From assembly GCF_003461245.1 (NCBI RefSeq), contig NZ_QTWS01000050.1:1-16728 (forward strand): DNA of 16,728 nt, read 5' to 3'. Both the position numbers and the translations under genes were made by a program. Origin of the DNA: Blautia sp. AF19-10LB. Its GTDB lineage: Bacteria; Bacillota; Clostridia; Lachnospirales; Lachnospiraceae. The notes under the pieces were generated by a model, which did no database searches, was not told the DNA's origin, and saw nothing but the letters and a program-made list of their open reading frames with translations. Below, in pieces: positions 1 to 6,610 of this stretch. How positions within the stretch are numbered: position 1 is the first letter of the stretch; each line of letters starts with the position of its first letter.

Positions 1-400
1 TACTGCCCGATTTATTTTCCTCACCTTATTCCTACCTGTTTACAAATGATTTCAATTGCTATTCCTGAACAATATGTTCTTTTTCATTATAATACAAGTC
101 GGCTACAGGAACAAGTGTTTCCTTTTTTATTTATAAAATTCTTTTGAGCATTTATGCTCAGATCTACAATTCATCTCACTACCTGCAGAGGTAGGAGAAT
201 TCTTGTTATATATTATGTTAAATAAGGTGTTGACATTTTTCCCCTCCTGCTTATATGTGGTTTATTTTCCTGTTTTTTATTTTTCCTTAGGAGTGCTTCC
301 TGATGGTGTTACTTTAACATTTTTATGTATTTTTTCCAATACATGAAACCGCCATATAATACAACAATCCTGCCAAAACCTCATTTCACTTTTTAAAACA
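1..400. other. Intergenic AT-rich region without a gene
   Basis: I see no convincing coding region here. The stretch holds the leftward promoter, the palindrome at 67-79 and a small hairpin TGAGCA-TTTA-TGCTCA at 145-160. The only longer open frame (277-498, minus) has no family resemblance and runs through the Hsp20 terminator. Confidence 0.6.
86..114 (-). promoter_or_regulatory. Leftward sigma-A-type promoter
   Basis: On the minus strand TTGTTC (109-114) is followed after 17 bases by TATAAT (86-91). It fires leftward out of the window, so its gene is not visible here. A palindrome GAACA-ATA-TGTTC lies just downstream at 67-79 and could be an operator. The element rests on sequence only. Confidence 0.5.
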
Positions 401-427
401 AAAAACCGGGATCCTTTCGGATCCCGG
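401..427 (-). terminator. Rho-independent terminator after the Hsp20 genes
   Basis: A 9-bp perfect stem CCGGGATCC / GGATCCCGG with a 4-base loop is followed, on the minus strand, by a run of T residues. It lies 36 bases beyond the stop of the second Hsp20 gene and should end that transcript. Confidence 0.9.
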
Positions 428-463
428 CCATGTATATATGGGGGGAGAATAAGCAATGGAGGT

Positions 464-916
464 TTAACCTTCGATTGCGATGTAACCATTTTTCTCAACG
501 GCTTTCGGTGCTTTCTTCGGAACGGAAAGTTTCAGAATACCGTCTTCATATTTCGCGTGGATATCTTCCTCGCTGACTGCATCACCAACATAGAAGCTTC
601 TGCTTAAGGTTCCTGCATAACGTTCACGTCTGATGTAATTGCCTTCTTTATCTTTCTCATCTTTGTCAAGACCCTTGGCTGCTGCCAGTGTCAGATAACC
701 ATCTTTCAGCTGAACCTTAATCTCATCTTTCTTAAATCCCGGAAGATCGACATCCAGTTCATAGCTGCCGTCTGTTTCACGGATATCTGTTTTCATCATG
801 TTCTGTGCATGTTTACCATAAAGCGGATTCTTCTTGCCCCAAAACTCATCGTTAAACGGGAAGTTCATCCAATCATCATCAAATAAGTTTTCTCCAAAAA
901 TACTAGGCATTAACAT
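464..916 (-). CDS. Hsp20/alpha-crystallin small heat shock protein (second copy)
   Basis: This is a 150-aa small heat shock protein, an ATP-independent cytoplasmic holdase that keeps unfolding proteins soluble. The alpha-crystallin domain covers about residues 40-140 and shows the family signatures DLPGFKKDEIKV and GILKLSVPKK. The C-terminal IAI fits the I-x-I motif used in oligomer assembly. The start is the ATG behind GGAGAG with a 7-base spacer. A second ATG two codons later is possible. The gene follows its paralogue by 161 bp and has no CIRCE or clear promoter of its own, so it is probably co-transcribed with it. The first 39 coding bases and the ribosome site are identical to those of the upstream copy, while the bodies have diverged. 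Length is normal for the family. The function is certain at family level. Confidence 0.95.
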   Translation of the reverse strand: MLMPSIFGENLFDDDWMNFPFNDEFWGKKNPLYGKHAQNMMKTDIRETDGSYELDVDLPGFKKDEIKVQLKDGYLTLAAAKGLDKDEKDKEGNYIRRERYAGTLSRSFYVGDAVSEEDIHAKYEDGILKLSVPKKAPKAVEKNGYIAIEG

Positions 917-929
917 AAGTCATCTCTCC
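875..929 (-). repeat. 55-bp direct repeat, copy 2 (Hsp20 start region)
   Basis: Bases 875-929 are identical to 1495-1549. The repeat covers the ribosome site, start codon and first residues (MLMPSIFGENLFDD) of both Hsp20 genes. It marks a tandem duplication or local gene conversion, and may also preserve a regulatory 5' structure. Confidence 0.9.
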
Positions 930-1077
930 TTTTATGATAAAAAATCTATATACAAGTCTTTCGACTGTTGCCTGCAAATCTATATTTAAGGGTACTGCCC
1001 GAAGTCTCCGGGCAGCACCACGAGCTTTTTAGCGGTCAGATATTGTCTGACGGGAATCTGATCAAATCAATTACTGA

Positions 1078-1536
1078 TTATTCAATGGTAATATATTTCG
1101 GATCATTGGAAACCGGTTTTGCTTCTTTCTTCGGAACAAACAGTTTCAGGATACCGTGTTTGTATTCACCTTTGATGTCTTCCTGTGTAACATCTTCACC
1201 TACATAAAAGCTTCTCTCGCAGGCTCCTGCGTAACGTTCACGTCTGATGTAACGTCCTGTCTTCTTGTCATCCTCTTCCTCATCAAGGCCTTTAGCTGCA
1301 CTGACTGTCAGATAACCATCTTTCAGTGCTACCTTAACTTCATCTTTCTTGAATCCAGGAACATCAATTACAAGTTCATAACCTTCCTTGGTTTCTTTAA
1401 TATCGGTCTTCAGAAGATTCTGTGCTCTGTGTCCGTACAGCTTCTTCTCTGCTTTCTTCTCATCTTTATCATCGTAATAGAACGGTGTAAAGAAATCATC
1501 AAATAAGTTTTCTCCAAAAATACTAGGCATTAACAT
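1078..1536 (-). CDS. Hsp20/alpha-crystallin small heat shock protein (first copy)
   Basis: This is a 152-aa small heat shock protein, first in a two-gene heat-shock unit. The alpha-crystallin domain runs from about residue 42 to 140, with DVPGFKKDEVKV and GILKLFVPKK as landmarks. The C-terminal ITI matches the I-x-I oligomerisation motif. The N-terminal arm carries a lysine/aspartate-rich stretch (about residues 22-32) that differs from the downstream copy. The start is the ATG 7 bases after GGAGAG. A promoter with an overlapping CIRCE operator lies 137-180 bp upstream, so repression by HrcA and induction by heat are expected. The two tandem copies probably assemble into mixed or separate oligomers, which the sequence cannot decide. 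Confidence 0.95.
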   Translation of the reverse strand: MLMPSIFGENLFDDFFTPFYYDDKDEKKAEKKLYGHRAQNLLKTDIKETKEGYELVIDVPGFKKDEVKVALKDGYLTVSAAKGLDEEEDDKKTGRYIRRERYAGACERSFYVGEDVTQEDIKGEYKHGILKLFVPKKEAKPVSNDPKYITIE

Positions 1537-1549
1537 AAGTCATCTCTCC
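1495..1549 (-). repeat. 55-bp direct repeat, copy 1 (Hsp20 start region)
   Basis: This copy is identical to 875-929 and spans the ribosome site and first codons of the first Hsp20 gene. Identity stops abruptly on both sides, which suggests conversion or selection on the leader and N-terminus. Confidence 0.9.
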
Positions 1550-1672
1550 CTTTTCTTTATAATCTATATCAACTAACTTGTTAAGTACTGAACCCGGCTG
1601 GTATGGAGGATATCTAAGAGATTTTCTTTCAATCTTCTTATCTCTTTGTCCCTCTTCCTTTGTTCTATCTGT

Positions 1673-1701
1673 ACTATAGCACCTATTATTAGCACTGTCA
1701 A
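1673..1701 (-). promoter_or_regulatory. Hsp20 promoter
   Basis: On the minus strand a perfect TTGACA (1696-1701) and TATAGT (1673-1678) are separated by 17 bases. The -35 box lies inside the CIRCE operator, so bound HrcA would block RNA polymerase directly. The leader to the first Hsp20 start is about 130 bases. Confidence 0.85.
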
Positions 1702-1715
1702 GAGGTGAGTGCTAA
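1689..1715. promoter_or_regulatory. CIRCE operator (HrcA site)
   Basis: The site has the 9-9-9 CIRCE layout. TTAGCACTG (1689-1697) and GAGTGCTAA (1707-1715) flank a 9-base spacer. Only one base differs from the TTAGCACTC-N9-GAGTGCTAA consensus. CIRCE is bound by the heat-shock repressor HrcA. No hrcA gene is in the window, so regulation would act in trans. Confidence 0.9.
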
Positions 1716-1731
1716 TTTTTTGTGAAGAATT

Positions 1732-1760
1732 TGTGAAGCCTTGATTTTATGGGCTTCACA
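1732..1760. other. Hairpin between the Hsp20 promoter and the integrative element
   Basis: TGTGAAGCC (1732-1740) and GGCTTCACA (1752-1760) form a 9-bp stem with an 11-base loop, followed by GAGGTTTTT on the plus strand. It may be an old terminator or part of the attachment site at the element's left boundary. The sequence does not decide between these. Confidence 0.4.
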
Positions 1761-1798
1761 GAGGTTTTTCACTTGCTTTCGCACTCGATTTTCTTGAT

Positions 1799-1888
1799 TT
1801 TACACCATTTTTACACCATTTCATTTGATTTTGGTGTAACACTCACTTTATTTACACCAAATTACACCATCGACTTACATTTACACCA
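1799..1888. repeat. Cluster of TTTACACCA repeats, probable integrase arm sites
   Basis: TTTACACCA occurs at 1799-1807, 1810-1818, 1851-1859 and 1880-1888. The shorter TTACACCA is at 1862-1869 and an inverted copy at 1832-1839. They lie directly beyond the integrase 3' end, and the last one overlaps its original stop codon. Tn916-family integrases bind short direct repeats at the element ends through their N-terminal domain, so these are best read as arm-type sites marking the left end. Confidence 0.65.
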
Positions 1889-3157
1889 CAGCAGGTACAG
1901 TTTCCGGCAGATTCATTTTTGACATCTCATTTTCTACATGAGCCATTTCAGCGATATGATTGTAGATATTCATAGTGATCTTCGCATCAGAATGTTCTTC
2001 GCTCCGCTACGGTCGGTGCTAAACGAATGTCCACTGGACATCCAGCACCCCATCACATACTGCATAACTTTGGGATTGACATTATTCTCACCCAATCTGG
2101 TACATCCTGTGTGACGAAGAATGTGTGCAGATATATGAGGCATCAGTTCTGGCTCCCTGTTCTCATTTTCCGCCAATATTGTTTCTCTCTTATTATAGGC
2201 ATTAACGATATTCTTCAGAAAACTATTCACACCTGCTGGCATAATCGGACGCCCATGTTTTGTGTTAAAAATAAAACCACTGCGTTTACCAATCTCTACA
2301 TTACTCTGCAATCCCAACATCAAATTTAATTCCTTCTGCTTACGAAACGCATCATATACGGTCTGAGTCATAGGAATTGTTCTGATTCCAGCATCCGTTT
2401 TTGTCTCCGAATCATGGAAACAATAACCTTCTTCTCCCTCATAATAAACAAGCTGTCCATTCACATGAATTTCCCGGTTTTTCATATCCACATCTGACCA
2501 GGTCAATCCGATTGTTTCACTTATTCTCAGGCAGGCTCCAAACATAATCTGCATCATTGGCAAATGCGGCTTATACACCTTACTGTTCTCCACAAATTTC
2601 AGAAGCTTCTCTTGTTGTTCCAGCGTTAATGCCTCTTTCTCCTTTGCAGCAGCACCATAATCGCCAAGAGTTCCTGTTACCGGATTTTTACGGATAATCC
2701 CATCCTCCACAGTCATATTAAATGCTGGGTTTAATAAAGCATACATACTTTTAATCGTGCTGTGTGCCAAACCCTCATCCGAAAGTCCTGAAAAAAATGT
2801 CCGTACATGAGATGTCTTAAAATCAACTACACGGATGTTTCCAAGAGTATTCTTTATCCGATAATTCCATGTTCGCCAGTAGTCCTTTTTCGTTTTTTCC
2901 CGGATATTCTTTGTCGCCATATATCGCTCAAATAATCCATTTACCGTCAATTTCTTTACAGATGTGTCCGTAATAAGCTGATCGTCAATATCTTTATTGA
3001 TTTTCTTTTCCTGCTCACGCAGACTTGCCAGATCCATGTCATAGATTGTAACACGCTTTCCGGTAAGCTCATCTTTGTAACGATACATATAACGTCCGTC
3101 TGGACGCTGACTTTCTCCAGTTTTTAAATTTCTGCCTTTATTGTCTTTTCTTGCCAT
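1881..3157 (-). pseudogene. Tyrosine recombinase/integrase (Tn916 type), interrupted
   Basis: This was a phage-type tyrosine integrase that cuts and joins the element ends. Reading from ATG 3157 (AAAGGA 9 bases upstream) the protein has an N-terminal arm-binding domain (about 1-70), a SAM-like core-binding domain (about 72-155) and the catalytic domain. Catalytic R211, the lysine of TKTDAG near 253, and H345/R348 (HILRH) are present. After G370 a 53-bp insertion (1995-2047) shifts the frame and the present reading stops at 1970. Removing it restores a 407-aa protein ending at 1881-1883, with the expected HSDAKIT and the nucleophile Y381 in NIYNH. The current product lacks that Tyr and should be inactive. 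A longer start at GTG 3175 is open but lacks a ribosome site. The ribosome site lies in one arm of an inverted repeat. Confidence 0.9.
1995..2047 (-). repeat. 53-bp insertion with hairpin inside the integrase
   Basis: The insertion separates the conserved GGG (Gly370) and CAT (His371) codons, with a boundary uncertainty of one base. On the minus strand its first part folds well. Outer arms GTGCT/AGCAC enclose inner arms GTCCA/TGGAC, and a GC-rich tail follows that contains CCGTAGCGG. No target duplication is seen. The length is not a multiple of three, so it breaks the frame. It could be a small mobile or repetitive sequence. I cannot tell from one copy. Confidence 0.8.
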
Positions 3158-3161
3158 ACTA

Positions 3162-3201
3162 ATCATTCCTTTCACATTCGTTGTTTGTTATTCGGAATGA
3201 T
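3162..3201 (-). promoter_or_regulatory. Inverted repeat covering the integrase ribosome site
   Basis: ATCATTCC (3162-3169) and GGAATGAT (3194-3201) can pair over a 24-base loop in the leader mRNA. The proximal arm contains the GGA of the AAAGGA ribosome site, so the hairpin would hide the site and lower integrase translation. The control role is inference. Confidence 0.45.
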
Positions 3202-3357
3202 TTTTGTCCTGTTCGTATCAGTCATAATCTGTCTGATATCTGCTCACAGATTAACATAATATTTTAGGATTTCCAAGGGTAAATTCTTGAAAAACACCAA
3301 TTTTTCTTTGCACTCTCATTCCGAAGGAAATTCGTTGTTTTCTCCTGTTCTCGTCCA

Positions 3358-3552
3358 TTACACTGCCATTGCATCAAGATATTTTTTTATCTTATCCACG
3401 TTATAGAGAACACGTCTGCCAACAATGATCTTTGCTTCTGCACAGTCTGCGATTTTTCTTGCTGTGACTGCACCGCAGGATAGCATTGCCATTAAACCTT
3501 CAATATCCACAGTCAGACGATTTTCTGTGTTATACTCTGTTGTCTTTCTCAT
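3358..3552 (-). CDS. Excisionase-like DNA-binding protein
   Basis: This is a 64-aa basic protein of the small excisionase/MerR-like winged-helix type found just upstream of Tn916-type integrases. The landmarks are a helix-turn-helix around GAVTARKIADCAEA and the C-terminal GRRVLYNVDKIKKYLDAM, where the first part fits the wing and recognition region. Such proteins bend the element ends and steer the integrase toward excision. The start chosen is the ATG at 3552, ten bases behind GGAGG. An ATG three codons earlier sits only one base from it. It is separated from the integrase by about 200 bp. With the integrase broken it can act only with an integrase supplied in trans. Confidence 0.75.
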   Translation of the reverse strand: MRKTTEYNTENRLTVDIEGLMAMLSCGAVTARKIADCAEAKIIVGRRVLYNVDKIKKYLDAMAV

Positions 3553-3561
3553 GATGCACAT

Positions 3562-3850
3562 ACCTCCTTTCCTCCGTATTCTTCTGCATCACCTCCCAGA
3601 CATCGGTTTCATGCCCGTTGTCAGTACCTTCTTCTGTCGTTTTCGATGTTGTCTAATGATGAATTTTCTTCTGTTCGGCGTGTTGCCTTCCATTCGTACA
3701 GGCGGTGTCAACGTTACATTTGACCTCTATCAGAATTTTTCTGAATGCTGCCAGCTCCTTCTCGAGCCTGCCAGCCGTTGCCGGAGTATCTTCGACTTCC
3801 ACATGCTACTCTCTGGTACAGCGGTGGAATTCTGTGTTGTCCTTTAATCC
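3562..3850 (-). pseudogene. Decayed small gene upstream of the excisionase
   Basis: One minus-strand frame reads coding-like across most of this stretch but is broken by two in-frame TAG codons. The middle piece (3653-3802, from a GTG) would give 49 residues with a leucine/lysine-rich helical part, GRLEKELAAFRKILIEVK. Charged sequence continues beyond the second stop toward the excisionase. I do not recognise the family. Its position matches the small accessory genes found before xis in Tn916-like elements. It may also be non-coding. Confidence 0.35.
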
Positions 3851-3975
3851 TCTAAGGGCACCTATACAGCTCATTCAATTTTCAACGAATCATGAAAGCT
3901 TATCACAGCCTATAATGAAAATAGGGGATTGATCTCCACTACTTTTTTTACTTCCTGCCTTGTTTTACAATAGTT

Positions 3976-4127
3976 ATTGACAGGATTAAGTTTGATTGTA
4001 CCTTGGAGGATTTTCACCCCGTTTTTCAACGTAAATGTTTTGCCCTTGAGTACAGCATATTGTCGCATCTTTTACAGATAGCACGAGTAGCAAAGTCCAT
4101 ATTATCTCGGGCAAATCTCCTGTCAAT
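3976..4127 (+). ncRNA. Candidate IS110 bridge RNA (leader RNA)
   Basis: The leader before the IS110 transposase has nested long-range pairing. ATTGACAGGA (3976-3985) pairs with TCCTGTCAAT (4118-4127), and just inside it TTTGCCC (4039-4045) pairs with GGGCAAA (4109-4115). This leaves two enclosed segments, 3986-4038 and 4046-4108. IS110-group elements (IS621 is the model) encode in this position a bridge RNA of similar size whose two loops specify target and donor DNA. Assigning that role here is inference from position, size and fold. I could not match the loops to the element ends. Confidence 0.5.
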
Positions 4128-4151
4128 TCTATTATAAAGGAGGCTGTCTGT

Positions 4152-5390
4152 ATGAAAGATCTTTTAGAAATTTCCTGTGGTTTGGATATCCACAAAGAAA
4201 AAATTGTTGCATGTATCCTAACTGGTCCATTAGGTAAACCTACTCACTCTGAAATTCGTGAATTTACCACTTTAATTCCTGATATGCTTGCTTTACGAGA
4301 CTGGATCATTTCAGAGAATTGCCATCATGTTGCAATGGAAAGCACTGGCATTTATTGGATTCCAATTTACGAAATATTAGAAGATGCTTTCTCTGGAGAT
4401 ATCACTTTATTAGTTGTTAATGCCCGCCATATGAAGAACGTTCCTGGCAAAAAAACTGATATGCGTGATTCTGAATGGATTTCTACATTACTACGTGCAG
4501 GACTCCTTAATGCAAGTTTTATTCCAGAAAAAAGGATTCGTGAATTTCGTGATTTAAACCGTTATCGCAAGAGTATTATCCGCGATATTACTTCCCAGAA
4601 AAACAGGGTTGAAAAATTCCTGCAGAGTTCCGGTTTTCGTCTGTCTTCTTTTATTTCTGATATTTTTGGTGCTTCCGGCAGAAACATTATTCTACATTTG
4701 ATGGAACATGGACGGATTGATAAAATATCTTTGGATTCTTATCTCAAAACAAAAACCAGAAAACGCATTGATGAAATCCTCATGTCTGTAAATGGGACTC
4801 TTTCAGAACATCAAAAATCTTTCTTAAAAATCCTCATGTGTCATTATGATTCCATGAAAGAGCATCTTATTGAAATTGAAACTCATCTTCAGGAAGATAT
4901 GCTTCCATTCGCTTTACAAATTGAACAGTTAAATACTATCTATGGAATAAGTACAACTGCTCCCTGTGCAATCATTGCCGAAATCGGTACAGATATGAAA
5001 CCATTTAAAACTGCAGAACACATCTGTTCATGGGCCGGTCTGTGTCCCGGCAATAACGAGAGTGCTGGAAAAAGAAAAAGTACCTCTATCACAAAAGGCA
5101 ATCCTTATATAAAAAGTATGCTTTGTGAGATTGCCTGGGTAATTGCCGGCAAACGAAACACATATCTTTCAGCCTGGTATTGGAGAATCAAGCAGAAAAA
5201 AGGAGCCCGAAAAGCCATTGTCGCTCTTGCTCGTAAATTACTTGTTATCATTTATACAATGCTAAAACAAGGCACTAATTTTGATGAAAACTGTTTTGAA
5301 GTCAGGCGCAAAAACTGTGAGCAAAAACAACTTTCCCGTTATATACGAGAATTAGAAAAACATGGCTATACGGTTGAAGCTCAAGTATAA
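4152..5390 (+). CDS. IS110-family DEDD transposase
   Basis: This 412-aa recombinase of the IS110 family moves its element through an RNA-guided DNA exchange (bridge recombination, as shown for IS621). The N-terminal RuvC-like DEDD domain shows D12 (GLDIHKEK), E63 (AMESTGIYW) and D103/D106 (KTDMRD). A helical linker with coiled-coil character follows. The C-terminal Transposase_20 domain carries IYGISTTAPCAIIAEIG near 263 and AGLCPGNNESAGKRKS near 295-310, where the catalytic serine is expected (S304 or S310). Length is normal and the frame is intact, so the enzyme is likely functional. ATG follows AAAGGAGG by 8 bases. It lies in the same orientation as the downstream XRE gene but has its own leader. 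Confidence 0.95.
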   Translation: MKDLLEISCGLDIHKEKIVACILTGPLGKPTHSEIREFTTLIPDMLALRDWIISENCHHVAMESTGIYWIPIYEILEDAFSGDITLLVVNARHMKNVPGKKTDMRDSEWISTLLRAGLLNASFIPEKRIREFRDLNRYRKSIIRDITSQKNRVEKFLQSSGFRLSSFISDIFGASGRNIILHLMEHGRIDKISLDSYLKTKTRKRIDEILMSVNGTLSEHQKSFLKILMCHYDSMKEHLIEIETHLQEDMLPFALQIEQLNTIYGISTTAPCAIIAEIGTDMKPFKTAEHICSWAGLCPGNNESAGKRKSTSITKGNPYIKSMLCEIAWVIAGKRNTYLSAWYWRIKQKKGARKAIVALARKLLVIIYTMLKQGTNFDENCFEVRRKNCEQKQLSRYIRELEKHGYTVEAQV

Positions 5391-5662
5391 TCCATCTTTT
5401 GTACAAATCATATTTCACTGCTGGCAGCCATTATTATGACTGCTTTATAGTGATGCTTTCATAATTGTTGAAAACATTTGTTGTCAAGGTTCAAGTCTTG
5501 GCTGCGATTTTTATTTTCGTAGCAAGGTTCAATAATCAAAAGTTGCACATTTTGTAGGTATACATTTTTGTACCTATTTGATTTAATGCCATTATATTCT
5601 TCCTTACTGTCAATGTCAATACCACCGTACATATTTTAGGTGCTTTTTTGTACTCTTTTTCA
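5391..5662. other. Intergenic region after IS110
   Basis: No gene is seen. The region holds the palindrome TTTGTACAAA (5398-5407), the direct repeat CAAGGTTCAA (5485-5494 and 5523-5532) and an inverted repeat TAGGTA-N10-TACCTA (5555-5560 and 5571-5576). The last could be an operator for the XRE regulator, though it lies about 90 bases upstream of the -35 box. Confidence 0.5.
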
Positions 5663-5690
5663 TTGATTTTCTGTTAATTTATGTTATAAT
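5663..5690 (+). promoter_or_regulatory. Promoter of the XRE regulator gene
   Basis: TTGATT (5663-5668) and a perfect TATAAT (5685-5690) are 16 bases apart. They lie about 77 bases before the start codon of the regulator. Confidence 0.75.
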
Positions 5691-5766
5691 ATGGACAAAT
5701 CATTATTCATTCCTTGTTTTCCCTATATTCAATAGAATTTATCAGGACTAATGCAGAGGTGGCTTT

Positions 5767-6315
5767 ATGAATTTTAATATGAAATTAAAAAAAATCCGGA
5801 CATTCCGGAAAATGACACAAAAAGAATTGTCAGAGAAGATCGGACTGACCGATCAGCATAGAATTGTACAATATGAAAAAGGCGTTCGTGTCCCGAAAAA
5901 AGATCTGGTCGATAAAATGGCAAAGGCACTTGATGTCAACCCGTATACACTCTACGATACTGCTGGACGGGATGCTCCTGAAATGATGGAACTGCTTTTC
6001 TGGCTGGATGAATTTAATCCGTCTGCATTACATCTGTTTCTTCCCAAGAAATTTCCCGGAGAAAAATGTAATGAAGTAGCTGACACTTCCGTCTACTACC
6101 ATGATAATGATAACTGGCCTGCTCATGCTCCTGTCTGCATGTGGTTTGATTATGGAGTTTTGAATGGTTTTCTGAAAGAATGGGTGGTTCGGATGGATGA
6201 ACTGAAATCCGGCAAAATCACCAGAGATGAATATTTTGAGTGGAAAATCAACTGGCCTTATACCTGCGATGATTGTGGTAAGTTTGAGCCTAAGAAGCAG
6301 TGGAAAAAAGAATAA
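5767..6315 (+). CDS. XRE-family helix-turn-helix regulator
   Basis: This is a 182-aa protein with an N-terminal Cro/C1-type DNA-binding domain (about residues 5-62), recognised from LKKIRTFRKMTQKELSEKIG, EKGVRVPKKDLVDKMAKALDV and the following NPYTLYD. The rest is an acidic, tryptophan- and tyrosine-rich domain that I cannot name, ending in PYTCDDCGKFEP, a CxxC pair that might bind metal only as part of a multimer. The start used has GAGGTGG upstream. An ATG four codons on (MKLKK) is a possible alternative. It is a single-gene unit with its own promoter and a strong terminator. The target is not visible. It may control itself or the nearby mobile-element genes. Confidence 0.85.
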   Translation: MNFNMKLKKIRTFRKMTQKELSEKIGLTDQHRIVQYEKGVRVPKKDLVDKMAKALDVNPYTLYDTAGRDAPEMMELLFWLDEFNPSALHLFLPKKFPGEKCNEVADTSVYYHDNDNWPAHAPVCMWFDYGVLNGFLKEWVVRMDELKSGKITRDEYFEWKINWPYTCDDCGKFEPKKQWKKE

Positions 6316-6329
6316 TATTTCTTCTCAAG

Positions 6330-6373
6330 ACAGACGTGAACTTATCCCCCCCCAATATGTTCACGTCTGTTTT
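6330..6373 (+). terminator. Rho-independent terminator after the XRE gene
   Basis: A perfect 12-bp stem (ACAGACGTGAAC / GTTCACGTCTGT) with a 17-base loop is followed by TTTT. The loop contains a run of eight C residues, which is unusual and could vary in length through slippage. Confidence 0.8.
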
Positions 6374-6520
6374 CACATCCATACATTTATTCTAATTCAA
6401 ATGTCCCAGTATAAAGCTGATAATCCATTGTATCAGCCTCTGCTTATCTCATTGACAATATGATGAAAAATAAAAAACTGGCAGTATCAACTATAATTTT
6501 CTTTAGAATTGGCACATAAT

Positions 6521-6567
6521 ATAACCAGAAAGTTATCTGTTCATTCCCGGATATGTATTTGAGTTAT
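6521..6567. promoter_or_regulatory. Shared LysR-type operator block, copy 1
   Basis: This 47-bp block aligns without gaps to 9482-9528 with 34 identical positions. It starts with a dyad ATAAC-N6-GTTAT (6521-6536), centred about 65 bases before the likely transcription start. It ends with GTATTTGAGTTAT (6555-6567), which holds the -35 box. A distal recognition dyad plus a site at -35 is the usual layout for LysR-type activators. The regulator is inferred to be the LysR gene at 8611-9489. Confidence 0.7.
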
Positions 6568-6587
6568 ATGTTCCCACATATTATAAT
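6559..6587 (+). promoter_or_regulatory. Promoter of the flavin-enzyme operon
   Basis: TTGAGT (6559-6564) and TATAAT (6582-6587) are 17 bases apart. They lie at the right edge of the shared operator block, 23 bases before the first start codon, so the leader is very short. Confidence 0.8.
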
Positions 6588-6610
6588 CCAAAACGAAAGG
6601 AATGAATGAA

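Larger units (their letters stand above)
1799..3850. mobile_element. Remnant of a Tn916-type integrative element
   Basis: The remnant holds arm-site repeats, a broken integrase, an excisionase and gene debris, in the order typical of the integration end of Tn916-like conjugative elements. No relaxase, coupling ATPase or type IV secretion gene follows. An IS110 element sits where the rest would begin. The right boundary is not visible, and 3850 is only where recognisable debris ends. The left end lies right behind the CIRCE promoter of the Hsp20 genes. Confidence 0.55.
3976..5532 (+). mobile_element. IS110-family insertion sequence (ends approximate)
   Basis: The element consists of the structured leader, a full-length DEDD transposase and a short 3' non-coding part. 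IS110 elements have no terminal inverted repeats and usually leave no clear target duplication, so exact ends cannot be read by eye. The start given is the first arm of the leader stem, a minimum. A direct repeat CAAGGTTCAA at 5485-5494 and 5523-5532 is a loose marker for the right end. Confidence 0.6.

Noticed and set aside
67..79. LexA (SOS) box GAACAATATGTTC
   Set aside because: The Firmicutes box has four bases between GAAC and GTTC. Here there are five, so it is kept only as a generic palindrome.
995..1015. Terminator between the two Hsp20 genes
   Set aside because: A 7-bp stem CTGCCCG/CGGGCAG exists but no T-run follows on the minus strand, so it is more likely a processing or spacer hairpin.
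1799..1888. Regular short repeats that might be a CRISPR array
   Set aside because: The units are only 8-9 bases with irregular spacing and one is inverted. No spacers of CRISPR size are present. Integrase arm sites fit better.
1995..2047. Translational bypassing like T4 gene 60 to skip the insertion
   Set aside because: The take-off codon would be GGG (Gly), but the codon just before the resuming CAT is GAA, not a Gly codon, and the nearby GGA is in the wrong frame. It is not excluded but is not supported.
3425..3847. Plus-strand open frame of 140 codons over the excisionase
   Set aside because: It is antisense to a recognised excisionase with a good ribosome site, and has no recognisable domain.
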